A DNA stretch of 46,566 nucleotides. Source: Candidatus Hydrothermales bacterium (GTDB taxonomy: Bacteria > Hydrothermota > Hydrothermia > Hydrothermales > JAJRUZ01). Location of the stretch: positions 1-46,566 of the forward strand of contig JBCNVI010000009.1 in the NCBI GenBank assembly GCA_039630235.1, read 5' to 3'. Below are positions 1-8,249 of the stretch, piece by piece; positions within the stretch are counted from its first letter, which is position 1; each line of letters begins with the position of its first letter. The translations under genes and the position numbers were made by a program. The notes beneath the pieces are model-generated. The model ran no database searches. It was given only the letters and a program-made list of their open reading frames with translations, and was not told where the DNA came from.

Positions 1-704
1 ATTTCTGGATTATATGGATTTTTGTATATAAAATCAAAATAATAGGTATCTTCAGGACTTTTTAATGTTGCTCTTGTTCTTAAAAACCACAAAAATGTTG
101 GAATGAAAAAAATTGTTGCTGAAATTAAAAAATCTTTAAATTTCTTTCTGATTAGAAGAAGCGTAAATAGCCCAAAAACAAGGGCAATTCCTGAATTTCT
201 TATAAAAAATGTTATTGTTGAAAAAATCGAAGAAATGAAATAATTTCCCTTCAATACAAAATATATTGCTAAAAGAGAGAAAAAAAGAAAAGTTGATTCA
301 GATAGTAACTTACTACTATAACTGATTAGAATTGGAGTAACTGAAAAAACAAGTACTATCCAAAAATCTTTGATTATAAAAATAAGAAAAATAAAAGAAA
401 AGATAGAAGAGATGAACGGAAGGATTTTTAAAAATGATTCATTTAATCCAAAAACTTTATAGAAGGGAACAAGAAGTAAAGGAAAAAAGGGTGGGAAACG
501 GTTATGAGGAGGAGAAGAAACTATATGTAAATTAGAGTAACTCTTATGATCAGCAATAGACTTAGCAAGTATCATGTAAACAACATTATCCCCTCCCGTA
601 TCAACCTTTATATCAAAAAGCAAAAGACAAAATAAAAGATAAATTAAAAAGGGAACCAGAAATAAAACCCTAAGTTTTAAAGACTTTTTTAAAATCTTTT
701 TCAT
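1..704 (-). CDS. GT-C-type membrane glycosyltransferase (ArnT/PMT-like), N-terminal part
   Basis: An open frame runs on the minus strand from an ATG at 704 to the window edge, about 234 codons with no stop. It begins MKKILKKSLKLRVLFLVPF, followed by a first membrane helix and then a lumenal-type loop containing VDTGGDNVVYMILAKSIAD and, further on, PPHNRFPPFFPLLLVPFYKV. An acidic loop after helix 1 and a proline-rich FPPFFPLL segment are typical of integral-membrane GT-C glycosyltransferases that use polyprenyl-phosphate sugars (ArnT/PMT_2/GT39-like). At least four more hydrophobic segments follow. The start codon overlaps the fumarase stop (ATGA), so it is probably translated as the last gene of the fumarase operon. 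The C-terminal part lies outside the window. Membrane nature is clear; the donor and acceptor cannot be told. Confidence 0.75.
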   Translation of the reverse strand, partial: MKKILKKSLKLRVLFLVPFLIYLLFCLLLFDIKVDTGGDNVVYMILAKSIADHKSYSNLHIVSSPPHNRFPPFFPLLLVPFYKVFGLNESFLKILPFISSIFSFIFLIFIIKDFWIVLVFSVTPILISYSSKLLSESTFLFFSLLAIYFVLKGNYFISSIFSTITFFIRNSGIALVFGLFTLLLIRKKFKDFLISATIFFIPTFLWFLRTRATLKSPEDTYYFDFIYKNPYNPE

Positions 705-2083
705 TTGATCATTTTAAAGGGATCTAAAATTTGATCAATTTCTTTTGCACTTAAAATCTTCTCCTCTAATAGCATCTCTTTGAGTGTTTTTTTCTCCCTC
801 TTTGCCTTTAATACTATCTTCGAAGCTAAATCATAACCTATCTTTTTTGTAAGAGGTGTTATAAGTGCCAAACTCATCTCAGCATATCTCCTACATACAT
901 CTTTATTGGCTTTTATCCCTATAAGACACTTCTCGTTAAGTATACTAACCCCCCTCGTTAAGATCTTAATTGAATTTATTGTAAAAAATGCTATCAAGGG
1001 CATCATCATGTTAAGTTCAAGAGGTCCAGTTTCAGATCCTATTACTACAGAATTATAAGCACCATGAACAAAGGCACATATCTGTATCATCATCTCAGGA
1101 ATTACTGGATTTACTTTTCCTGGAATTATTGAACTACCTGCCTGAAGAGTAGGAAGTTCAATCTCATTTAATCCTGCCAAAGGTCCACTTGAAAGAAGTC
1201 TTAAATCGTTTGATATTTTCATAAGTGAACTGGCAAGCGTGTTTAAAGCTCCCATAAGCTCAACCATACAGTCTCTTGAGGAAATATACTCAAATTTATT
1301 CTTTGCTTCTCTAAATTTAATTTTTGTTCTCTTTGAAATTTTTTCACATATTCTCTTTCCAAACTCTGGATGAGCACCCAAACCAGTGCCAATAGCAGTC
1401 CCTCCAAGAGGTAAGGCACAGAGGCTATCATAGACTTTCTTTATTCTTTTTATGTTACTTTCAATTTGAGACCTGTAACCTGAAAACTCCTGTGCAAGAG
1501 TCATCGGCACTGCATCCTGAAGATGAGTTCTCCCAATCTTTATAACTCCCTTAAACTCCCTCTCCTTAACTTTAAATGTTTTCGCAAGATTTTTAAGCTC
1601 CAAAATTAAATTGTCAAGTAGTATTCTACAGGCAATTTGCATAGCCGAAGGAATTACATCATTTGAGGATTGCCCCATATTTACATGGTCGTTAGGATGA
1701 CAGGGGCTTTTGCCACCTTTTTTTCCAGTTAATATTTCATTAGCTCTTCCTGCAATTACCTCGTTAACATTCATATTTGTGCTTGTCCCCGAACCTGTTT
1801 GAAAAATATCCAACGGAAAATTATCACTTAGTTTACCTTCATAGATTTCCTCTCCAGCCTTTACTATCGCTTTGTAAATCTTTTCATCAAGATTAGAAAG
1901 TTCATAATTAACCTCAGCCGCACAGATCTTTATCAAAGCTATCGACCTTATAAGCTCAAAGGGAACCTTAAAATCAGAGACAGAAAAATTCTCTAAGGCG
2001 CGTTGAGTGTGTGCTCCGTAATAGTACCTATCTAAAACTTCTACCTTCCCGAAGGAATCTTCCTCTATCCTTTTACCACTCAA
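701..2083 (-). CDS. fumC: Class II fumarate hydratase (fumarase C)
   Basis: A 460-residue protein of the fumarase/aspartase superfamily, the usual length for FumC, which hydrates fumarate to L-malate as a cytoplasmic tetramer without iron-sulfur clusters. Visible motifs are the substrate loop QTGSGTSTNMNVNEVIAGRA (about residues 95-115), HPNDHVNMGQSSND (about 129-142) and the superfamily signature GSSIIPGKVNPVIPE near residue 318. The KVNPVIPE variant and the following ANKDVCRRYAE also occur in actinobacterial-type fumarases and resemble aspartase, so aspartate ammonia-lyase is the main alternative. The TGSGT and PGK residues favour fumarase. It follows the aminotransferase gene with a 4-base ATGA overlap and overlaps the next gene the same way. 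The ATG start is imposed by that overlap. Confidence 0.87.
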   Translation of the reverse strand: MSGKRIEEDSFGKVEVLDRYYYGAHTQRALENFSVSDFKVPFELIRSIALIKICAAEVNYELSNLDEKIYKAIVKAGEEIYEGKLSDNFPLDIFQTGSGTSTNMNVNEVIAGRANEILTGKKGGKSPCHPNDHVNMGQSSNDVIPSAMQIACRILLDNLILELKNLAKTFKVKEREFKGVIKIGRTHLQDAVPMTLAQEFSGYRSQIESNIKRIKKVYDSLCALPLGGTAIGTGLGAHPEFGKRICEKISKRTKIKFREAKNKFEYISSRDCMVELMGALNTLASSLMKISNDLRLLSSGPLAGLNEIELPTLQAGSSIIPGKVNPVIPEMMIQICAFVHGAYNSVVIGSETGPLELNMMMPLIAFFTINSIKILTRGVSILNEKCLIGIKANKDVCRRYAEMSLALITPLTKKIGYDLASKIVLKAKREKKTLKEMLLEEKILSAKEIDQILDPFKMIK

Positions 2084-3156
2084 CTTATTAAATCATCAAT
2101 GTTTTCTAAGAGTTTCTCAATTTCCTCTACTTTCAAATCCCCCATATGCCCTATTCTAAAGGTTATGTTCTTAAGTTTCCCATAGCCATTTGCTATCTTA
2201 AACCCCCTCTCTCTTAATTTATCTATTAAATTAGGAACATCAATATTCCTGTTATTTTTTATTACAGTCACAGTGTTGCTTTCAAACCCCTCTTCTGGAA
2301 ATAGTTCAAATCCCCTTATTTTTGCCCATCTTCTTACTTTTTCTGCCATCTCATAGTGTCTTTTATATCTATTTTCAATACCCTCCTTAAGCATTCTGTC
2401 AAGTTGAACATCTAAGGCATATAAAAGAGAGATCGCTGGAGTAGCTGGTGTCTGCCTTCTCTCATCGTAATATCTTTTCATTTCGAGAAAATCGAAATAG
2501 TAGCCCCTATCCTTCACCTCTTTAGCCTTTTCTAATGCTCTTTCACTTACAACCGTGACAGTTAAACCTGGAGGTAAGGCAAAGCACTTTTGAACACTCG
2601 CAAAAATTACATCAATCCCCCAGTTATCAATTAAAATTTCTATCCCCGCTAAAGAACTTACAGCATCAACCAAAATAATGGTTTCAGGAGATACGCTTTT
2701 TACCGCTTCTATTATCTCCTTTAATGGATTTGTAACACCTGTTGAGGTTTCATTATGTGTTATAAGAATTGCCTCATACCCATTATTTTTAAGCTCCCTT
2801 TCAACCATATCAGGCTTTATTGCTTTACCCCATTCAACCTCAATACTCTTTACCTTTTTTCCACATCTTAGGGCAATATCAGCCCACCTGTGGGAGAATG
2901 CTCCACATACCGTTGAAAGAACTTTCTCCTTAACAACATTACGTATAGAACCTTCCATTACACCAGTAGCGGAGGAGGTAAAAACAGTAACGAAATTCTT
3001 TGTTTTTAAGAGCTTGGTTAACTTCTCTATTATCCTTTCATACAGAACAGAAAAATCTTTCTCTCTATGACCAATCATCCACCTTTTCTGAGCTTCAAGC
3101 ACCTCCTCCACAACCTCCGTAGGCCCAGGGATGAATAACTTTTTCCTTTTTTCCAT
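2080..3156 (-). CDS. Class V aminotransferase (alanine-glyoxylate / serine-pyruvate type)
   Basis: A 358-residue PLP-dependent aminotransferase of the AGXT/serine-pyruvate aminotransferase branch. It starts MEKRKKLFIPGPTEV, the PGPT motif that opens this family. The cofactor region VDAVSSLAGIEI (163-174) is followed by FASVQKCFALPPG, whose Lys190 is the expected Schiff-base lysine, and the C-terminal arginine region is RIGHMGD. Family members move amino groups between alanine, serine or aspartate and glyoxylate or pyruvate; the substrate cannot be read here. It is the first gene of the minus-strand unit with fumC. A strong promoter lies so close to the ATG that the mRNA is probably leaderless, and no ribosome-binding site is visible. 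Confidence 0.85.
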   Translation of the reverse strand: MEKRKKLFIPGPTEVVEEVLEAQKRWMIGHREKDFSVLYERIIEKLTKLLKTKNFVTVFTSSATGVMEGSIRNVVKEKVLSTVCGAFSHRWADIALRCGKKVKSIEVEWGKAIKPDMVERELKNNGYEAILITHNETSTGVTNPLKEIIEAVKSVSPETIILVDAVSSLAGIEILIDNWGIDVIFASVQKCFALPPGLTVTVVSERALEKAKEVKDRGYYFDFLEMKRYYDERRQTPATPAISLLYALDVQLDRMLKEGIENRYKRHYEMAEKVRRWAKIRGFELFPEEGFESNTVTVIKNNRNIDVPNLIDKLRERGFKIANGYGKLKNITFRIGHMGDLKVEEIEKLLENIDDLIS

Positions 3157-3161
3157 TACTA

Positions 3162-3191
3162 ATTATAAGAAAATGTTTCTCTGTGTCTCAA
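3162..3191 (-). promoter_or_regulatory. Promoter of the aminotransferase-fumC unit, probably leaderless
   Basis: On the minus strand TTGAGA (3191-3186) is followed after 18 bases by TATAAT (3167-3162). Only five bases separate the -10 box from the ATG at 3156. With usual sigma-70 spacing, transcription would begin at the start codon itself, giving a leaderless mRNA. Both boxes are read directly; the transcription start is inferred. Confidence 0.7.
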
Positions 3192-3196
3192 AAAAA

Positions 3197-3211
3197 TGTA
3201 TCAAAGATACA
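3197..3211. repeat. 15-bp palindrome between divergent operons (candidate operator)
   Basis: TGTATC AAA GATACA is a perfect 6-bp inverted repeat with a 3-base centre. It lies 6 bases upstream of the minus-strand -35 box and 38 bases upstream of the plus-strand -10 box, a position suited to a dimeric regulator acting on the fumarase unit, the hdr-mvh operon, or both. No T-run follows, so it is not a typical terminator. Confidence 0.45.
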
Positions 3212-3248
3212 CAAAATAAAATAAAATTCGTATGGAACAGAATTTGCT

Positions 3249-3254
3249 TATAAT
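3249..3254 (+). promoter_or_regulatory. Probable -10 box of the hdr-mvh operon
   Basis: A perfect TATAAT stands 43 bases before the hdrC ATG. The matching -35 position (about 3227-3232, TTCGTA) is poor, so the promoter may need an activator. The predicted leader contains GGAGGG at 3277-3282, 14 bases before the ATG, and AAGGAAG directly against it. Confidence 0.45.
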
Positions 3255-3296
3255 TGTTAAAGTTAGGTTCAAATCCGGAGGGCACGTAAAAGGAAG

Positions 3297-3869
3297 ATGG
3301 AACATTTTGTAAGAACAATTAAATATGAAAGAGAATTAAATAGGTCTTTTACAAAGGAAGTGTTAAGTATGCCGGGTTGTGAAGGTTTAACCAGTTGCAT
3401 TCAATGTGGAACATGTTCTGGGACTTGCCCTGTTTCTATTTATATGGATTACCCACCAAGAAGAATTATCGCAATGGTTAGGGAAGGTTTTAAAGATGAG
3501 GTTTTATCCTCAAAAACCATTTGGCTATGTGCCTCCTGTTACGCTTGTACAGTTGAGTGTCCTCAAAACATAAAGATAACAGATATCATGTATACCTTAA
3601 AAAGAATGGCTATAAAGGAAGGAAAATACCCTAAGGGATTTCCCATTCCTATTCTTGCTAAAGCATTCTTTGATATTGTTGTAAGCAAGGGTAGACAAAC
3701 TGAATCAAGACTTGTTATGAATGTTTGGCTAAAAATCTCTCTATTTAAAATTTTAAAGAACTCTCTATTTGGTCTTAAACTTTTAAGAAAAGGAAAACTT
3801 CACTTTAAAGAAGAAAAAATAAAAGACATAAAATCTTTAAAGACTTTGCTTGAGGAGGTTAAAAAATGA
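3297..3869 (+). CDS. hdrC: CoB-CoM heterodisulfide reductase-like subunit C (HdrC)
   Basis: A 190-residue ferredoxin-like electron-transfer subunit. Two [4Fe-4S] motifs are visible: CIQCGTCSGTCP (Cys34, 37, 40, 44) and CASCYACTVECP (Cys78, 81, 84, 88). The rest is helical, basic and without membrane segments, so the protein is cytoplasmic. HdrC passes electrons from HdrA to HdrB. It is the first gene of the hdrCBA-mvhDGA operon and overlaps hdrB by 4 bases. No in-frame start exists upstream of this ATG, and the ribosome-binding site is oddly placed: GGAGGG is 14 bases away and a second purine run abuts the ATG. Bacterial HdrC proteins often serve acceptors other than CoM-S-S-CoB; the partner here is not known. 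Confidence 0.9.
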   Translation: MEHFVRTIKYERELNRSFTKEVLSMPGCEGLTSCIQCGTCSGTCPVSIYMDYPPRRIIAMVREGFKDEVLSSKTIWLCASCYACTVECPQNIKITDIMYTLKRMAIKEGKYPKGFPIPILAKAFFDIVVSKGRQTESRLVMNVWLKISLFKILKNSLFGLKLLRKGKLHFKEEKIKDIKSLKTLLEEVKK

Positions 3870-4753
3870 ATGAGAATAAAAAATTTTTTTATTATCCAGG
3901 ATGTTCTCTAAAAGGTACAAGTCTTGCTTATGAGAAGTCTTTACTTGCTGTTTTCAGGTATTTTGGTTTTGAAGCACCAGAACTCCCAGATTGGAATTGT
4001 TGTGGAGCAACAAGCTATATGTCTATAGATGAAATGGCAGCCTTTTCCCTTGCGGCAAGAAATCTTGCTATAGCAGAAAAAGAAAATAAAGATATTGTTG
4101 CACCATGTCCAGCTTGCTACGCAGTATTAAATAAGGCAAAAAAATATATTGAAGAATATGAAGATGTAAAAAATGTAATACTTAAAGGATTAGAAAAAAT
4201 CGGTCTAAAAGAATACTTCAAAGGATATGTAAAAGTAAGACACGCTCTTGATGTGATCATAAACGAAATAGGTATAGAAAACATAAAGTCAAATATAAAA
4301 AGAAAACTGAATGGCGTAAGAGTTTTCTCCTATTATGGATGTCTTCTTGTAAGACCCTTTACCGATTTTGATAATCCGAGATATCCTACTAAGCTTGATG
4401 AACTTATTAGAGCCACAGGGGCTGAAACAGTAGAAAGTCCACTAAAAACAAAATGTTGTGGTGGATCTTTAACTGGAACTCTTGAAAGTGTGGGACTTAG
4501 GCTCTCCTATCTTATAATTAAAGAGGCAAAAAGAAGGGGGGCTCATCTGATTGTAACGGTATGTCCTCTTTGCCAATTTAATCTTGAAGCCTATCAAGAT
4601 AAAATGGAAAAAACCTTTAATGATAAGTTAGGTATACCAGTTATATTCTTTACCCAACTTTTAGGAGTTGCCCTTGAAATAGATAAAAAAGAGTTAGGTT
4701 TTGAACATAGTTTAATTTACCCTGATATTTTATATCAAAAAGCATTAGTTTAA
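3866..4753 (+). CDS. hdrB: Heterodisulfide reductase-like subunit B (HdrB)
   Basis: A 295-residue subunit with two cysteine-rich CCG domains, which in methanogen HdrB hold two non-cubane [4Fe-4S] clusters that split disulfides. The first domain shows YYPGCSLKG, NCCGA and CPACY; the second shows YYGCLLVRP, KCCGGS and CPLCQFN. All the expected CCG/CXXC cysteines are present, so the disulfide-reducing site looks intact. The N-terminal CCG domain starts almost at residue 1, which supports this ATG. The start overlaps the hdrC stop by 4 bases, implying translational coupling. The natural disulfide in a bacterium without CoM/CoB is unknown; the site could also reduce another thiol or hand electrons on. 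Confidence 0.9.
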   Translation: MNENKKFFYYPGCSLKGTSLAYEKSLLAVFRYFGFEAPELPDWNCCGATSYMSIDEMAAFSLAARNLAIAEKENKDIVAPCPACYAVLNKAKKYIEEYEDVKNVILKGLEKIGLKEYFKGYVKVRHALDVIINEIGIENIKSNIKRKLNGVRVFSYYGCLLVRPFTDFDNPRYPTKLDELIRATGAETVESPLKTKCCGGSLTGTLESVGLRLSYLIIKEAKRRGAHLIVTVCPLCQFNLEAYQDKMEKTFNDKLGIPVIFFTQLLGVALEIDKKELGFEHSLIYPDILYQKALV

Positions 4754-4768
4754 AAGGAGGTTTTGAAT

Positions 4769-6760
4769 ATGAATAAAATAAGGGGAGACGGGGAAATTAG
4801 AGTGGGTGTTTATGTTTGTCATTGTGGAACAAATATAGCTGGAAGAGTGAACATAAAAGAGGTAGTTGAGTTTGCCTCAAAACTTCCCTACGTTGTTGTT
4901 GCAAGAGAGTATAAGTATATGTGCTCCGATCCTGGTCAAGAATTAATTAAAAACGATATAAAGGAGCTGAAATTAAACAGAATAGTTGTAGCTTCGTGTT
5001 CTCCTCATCTTCATGAGCATACATTTAGAAAGGCTTGTGAGGATGCTGGACTAAATCCCTTTAACTTTCAGATGGCGAACATAAGAGAGCATGTTTCTTG
5101 GGTAACAAAAGATTCAAAGGAGGCTACTGAAAAGGCAAAGGCAATGGTAAGAGCTGCTGTTTATAGGGTGGTTTTCCATGAAAGTCTTGAAAGAAAATCT
5201 CAAGAGATACATCCAGATGTGTTAGTAATAGGTGGTGGAATAGCAGGAATTTCTGCAAGCCTTGTATTAGCCGATGCCGGTAAAAAGGTATATCTTGTTG
5301 AAAGAGAGCCTTCAATAGGTGGCCATATGGCAAAATTTGATAAAACTTTCCCAACCCTTGATTGTGCCTCATGTATTTTAACTCCTAAGATGACTCAAGT
5401 TAAAGATCATCCCAATATCGAACTTTTTACTTATTCTGAGGTTGAAGAAGTTGATGGTTATGTAGGTAACTTCACTGTTAAGATTAGAAAAAGAGCTAGA
5501 TACGTTGATATTGAAAAGTGTGTAGGTTGTTATGAATGTATTGAGGCCTGTGTATACAAAGAAGGAAAGTTTCCTGATGAGTTTAATGAGGGTCTTTCAA
5601 AGAGAAAACCGATTTATATTCCCTTTCCACAGGCAGTTCCCCTTGCAGCAGTTATAGATCCAGCAACATGTATACAGTTTTTATCAGGTAAGTGCAAAAG
5701 GACTTGTCAACAGGCCTGTGAAAGAGGAGCAATAGACTTTAACATGAGAGATGAAATTGTGGAAGTTAAAGTAGGAGCAATAATTGTAGCTACTGGCTTT
5801 AAAACATTTGATCCTTCAAGAATCCCACAGTATGGTTACGATAGGTATCCAAATGTTTACACTGCCTTAGAGGTTGAAAGGCTTGTTAATTCATCAGGAC
5901 CAACTGGTGGAGAAATTATTCTAAGAGATGGTAGAAGACCCCAATCAGTTGGAATAATTCACTGTGTTGGTTCAAGAGACAAAAATTACAACATCTGGTG
6001 CTCAAGGGTATGTTGTATGTACTCTTTGAAACTTGCCCATCTAATCAAAGAGAGAACCAATGCAGAAGTCTACTGTTTCTATATCGATATGAGAACTCCT
6101 GGAAAGGGTTATGAAGAGTTTTATCACAAATTAATGGAAGAGGGTGTTCACTTTATAAGGGGTAAGGTTGCAGAGGTTACAGATTGGGCTGTTACACCGG
6201 AGGAAGAGGGAAAACTTATTATAAGAGTTGAAGATACACTTATAGGTGTTGTAAGGAGAATTCCTGTAGATATGGTAGTTTTAGCTGTAGGACTTGAACC
6301 ACGAACTGATGCTGATGAGATAAGGAGACTTTTAAATATATCTTGTTCAAAAGAGGGTTGGTTCCTTGAGAGGCATCCAAAACTTGCTCCAGTAGCAACC
6401 TTTACAGATGGAATTTTCATTGCTGGAGCATGTCAAGGTCCTAAAGATATACCAGATACAGTTGCTCAAGCTGAAGCAGCTGCAGCTCAAGCTCTAGCTC
6501 TTATAGATAGAAAGAGAATTGAACTTGAACCAAATACTGCATGGATCGATGAGGAAAAGTGCTCTGGGTGCCATATATGCATTGGTCTTTGTCCTTATTC
6601 AGCCATCTCTTATAATGAAGAAAAGAAAATTGCTGTAATAAATGAGGCTTTATGCAAAGGTTGTGGCGTCTGTGTGGCAGCATGTCCTTCAAAGGCTGCT
6701 CAACAGAGGTTATTCCTTGATGAACAGTTATATGCCGAGATTGAGGGAGCCCTACTTTGA
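4769..6760 (+). CDS. hdrA: Heterodisulfide reductase-like subunit A, flavin-bifurcating (HdrA)
   Basis: About 663 residues. Order: an N-terminal domain with CHCGTN (Cys17, 19), an FAD Rossmann motif VIGGGIAG (about 153-160) with GGHMAKFDKTFPTLDCASC, a cysteine cluster at Cys251/254/257/261, further cysteines at 301, 309, 313 and 317, the second nucleotide-binding half with HCVGSRD and SRVCCMYS, and two C-terminal [4Fe-4S] motifs, CSGCHICIGLCP and CKGCGVCVAACP. HdrA carries the flavin that bifurcates electrons from MvhD between HdrB and ferredoxin. I start it at ATG 4769, 8 bases after AAGGAGG, rather than at the in-frame TTG two codons upstream. Where selenocysteine can occur in this family, cysteines are encoded here. 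Confidence 0.93.
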   Translation: MNKIRGDGEIRVGVYVCHCGTNIAGRVNIKEVVEFASKLPYVVVAREYKYMCSDPGQELIKNDIKELKLNRIVVASCSPHLHEHTFRKACEDAGLNPFNFQMANIREHVSWVTKDSKEATEKAKAMVRAAVYRVVFHESLERKSQEIHPDVLVIGGGIAGISASLVLADAGKKVYLVEREPSIGGHMAKFDKTFPTLDCASCILTPKMTQVKDHPNIELFTYSEVEEVDGYVGNFTVKIRKRARYVDIEKCVGCYECIEACVYKEGKFPDEFNEGLSKRKPIYIPFPQAVPLAAVIDPATCIQFLSGKCKRTCQQACERGAIDFNMRDEIVEVKVGAIIVATGFKTFDPSRIPQYGYDRYPNVYTALEVERLVNSSGPTGGEIILRDGRRPQSVGIIHCVGSRDKNYNIWCSRVCCMYSLKLAHLIKERTNAEVYCFYIDMRTPGKGYEEFYHKLMEEGVHFIRGKVAEVTDWAVTPEEEGKLIIRVEDTLIGVVRRIPVDMVVLAVGLEPRTDADEIRRLLNISCSKEGWFLERHPKLAPVATFTDGIFIAGACQGPKDIPDTVAQAEAAAAQALALIDRKRIELEPNTAWIDEEKCSGCHICIGLCPYSAISYNEEKKIAVINEALCKGCGVCVAACPSKAAQQRLFLDEQLYAEIEGALL

Positions 6761-6791
6761 AAGTTATTTAATTTAAAAGGAGGTATAATAG

Positions 6792-7247
6792 ATGAATAAT
6801 AATAACAATAAGTTTGAACCCAAAATATTGGGAATCTTTTGTAACTGGTGTACTTATCTTGCTGCTGATTTAGCCGGTGTTTCAAGGATGGATTATCCTG
6901 CAAACATAAGAATAGTTAGAACTATGTGCTCTGGAAGAGTTGATCCTCAGTTTATTTTCTGGGGTTTTAAAAATGGTGCAGATGGGATACTTATAGGGGG
7001 GTGCCACCCAGGTGATTGCCACTATATTGAGGGAAACTATAAGACTTTGAGAAGATATCTTCTTTTAAAAAGAGTTTTAAAAGAAATAGGAATAAATGAA
7101 AAAAGACTAAGACTGGAGTGGATATCTGCTTCAGAAGGTGAAAAATTACAAAGGGTAGTAAGGGAGTTTACAGAGGAAATAAGGAGTTTGGGACCCATAA
7201 CTGAGGATAGGGCTTTTAAATTAAATTTGATAGAACATAAAAAGTAA
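6792..7247 (+). CDS. mvhD: F420-non-reducing hydrogenase delta subunit (MvhD)
   Basis: A 151-residue iron-sulfur protein of the MvhD/FlpD family, which carries electrons from the MvhAG hydrogenase to HdrA. It shows FCNWCTYLAADLAG near the N-terminus, RTMCSGRVDP, and GGCHPGDCHY, the cysteines that bind its [2Fe-2S] cluster in characterised relatives. The length fits the stand-alone form rather than the HdrA-MvhD fusion found in some bacteria. AAAGGAGG stands just upstream of the ATG. Its position between hdrA and mvhG is the classic order for the bifurcating complex. Confidence 0.92.
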   Translation: MNNNNNKFEPKILGIFCNWCTYLAADLAGVSRMDYPANIRIVRTMCSGRVDPQFIFWGFKNGADGILIGGCHPGDCHYIEGNYKTLRRYLLLKRVLKEIGINEKRLRLEWISASEGEKLQRVVREFTEEIRSLGPITEDRAFKLNLIEHKK

Positions 7248-7259
7248 TGGGGGTAAGAT

Positions 7260-8246
7260 ATGGCAGAAAAATCAAAGGTAGCTTTTTATTGGTGTGCCTC
7301 CTGTGGTGGATGTGAGGAGGCTATGGTTGACTTGGCAGAAGATATTTTGCAGGTTGTAGAAAAGGCTGAGTTTGTTTTATGGCCAGTTGCTATGGATTTT
7401 AAAAGAGAGGATGTGGAGAATCTAAAGGATGAGGAAATTTTAGTTACATTTATTAACGGTGCAGTAAGAACATCTGAACAAGAGGAGATGGTAAGACTTT
7501 TGAGAAAAAAATCAAAGATACTCATTGCCTTTGGTGCCTGTGCCTATACCGGTGGAGTACCAGGACTTGCTAATTGTTACTCAAGAGAGGAAATTTTAAA
7601 CTTTTATTATAAAAGCGGTGACACTGTATTTAATCCGGAGGATAAAAAGCCAACACCTCATTTTATTGAAGGTAATTTTGCTTTTGAAATACCAGAATTT
7701 TATGGTAGAGTTTATGCAGTTGATCAGGTTGTTGATGTTGATTATTACATTCCTGGCTGTGCACCAACAAGAAAAGTTGTAAAAAATGCAATAGATGCAC
7801 TTTTTTCATCTCAACTTCCTCAAAAGGGATCTATTTTGGGAGCAAGTAGTAAGAGCTTATGCAACGAATGTCCTCTAAATGAGACAAAACCTGAAAAAAT
7901 ATATGTGAAGAAATTTAAAAGAGTTGATAAAACTCAACCTGAACCTGATAAATGTCTATTAATTCAGGGTTATCCTTGTCTTGGTCCAGTTACAAGAGGA
8001 GGTTGTGAGGCTTTGTGTGTTAAAGCTAACTATCCTTGCACAGGTTGTTTTGGGCCTTTAGATGATGTTAAAGATTATGGAGCTAAGGCTGTTTCTTTTC
8101 TTGCATCAATAATTGATTCAAATGATGAAAAAGAAATAGAAAAAATTATAGATGAGGGTCTTTCAAACCCTCTTGCCATAGTTTATAGATATTCTTTACC
8201 AAAATCTTTAATTTTTGATACAAAGATTAAAAAAAACGGAGGTTAA
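7260..8246 (+). CDS. mvhG: [NiFe] hydrogenase small subunit, group 3 (MvhG)
   Basis: A 328-residue small subunit of a cytoplasmic group 3 [NiFe] hydrogenase. The proximal-cluster motif WCASCGGCEE (Cys12, 15, 18) is at the N-terminus. GACAYTGGVPG and PGCAPTRKVV follow, and further cysteines (LCNECPLNET, GYPCLGPVTRGGCEALC, YPCTGCFGP) supply the medial and distal clusters. There is no twin-arginine signal or membrane helix, which agrees with a cytoplasmic enzyme. It sits 12 bases after mvhD and 3 bases before mvhA, so all three are co-transcribed and probably co-translated. Confidence 0.93.
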   Translation: MAEKSKVAFYWCASCGGCEEAMVDLAEDILQVVEKAEFVLWPVAMDFKREDVENLKDEEILVTFINGAVRTSEQEEMVRLLRKKSKILIAFGACAYTGGVPGLANCYSREEILNFYYKSGDTVFNPEDKKPTPHFIEGNFAFEIPEFYGRVYAVDQVVDVDYYIPGCAPTRKVVKNAIDALFSSQLPQKGSILGASSKSLCNECPLNETKPEKIYVKKFKRVDKTQPEPDKCLLIQGYPCLGPVTRGGCEALCVKANYPCTGCFGPLDDVKDYGAKAVSFLASIIDSNDEKEIEKIIDEGLSNPLAIVYRYSLPKSLIFDTKIKKNGG

Positions 8247-8249
8247 AAG

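Noticed and set aside
701-2083. Aspartate ammonia-lyase instead of fumarase
   Set aside because: KVNPVIPE resembles aspartase, but the same variant occurs in actinobacterial fumarases, and TGSGT and PGK fit fumarase better; kept as an alternative only.
2678-3070. 130-codon open frame on the plus strand inside the aminotransferase gene
   Set aside because: It lies wholly antisense to a well-conserved PLP enzyme, has no ribosome-binding site and reads as low-complexity Ser/Leu-rich sequence.
3240-3296. A tRNA gene suggested by GGTTCAAATCC
   Set aside because: No acceptor partner, anticodon arm or D-arm can be drawn around it.
4763-4768. TTG start two codons before hdrA ATG
   Set aside because: It is only 2 bases from AAGGAGG; the ATG at 4769 has the ideal 8-base spacing.
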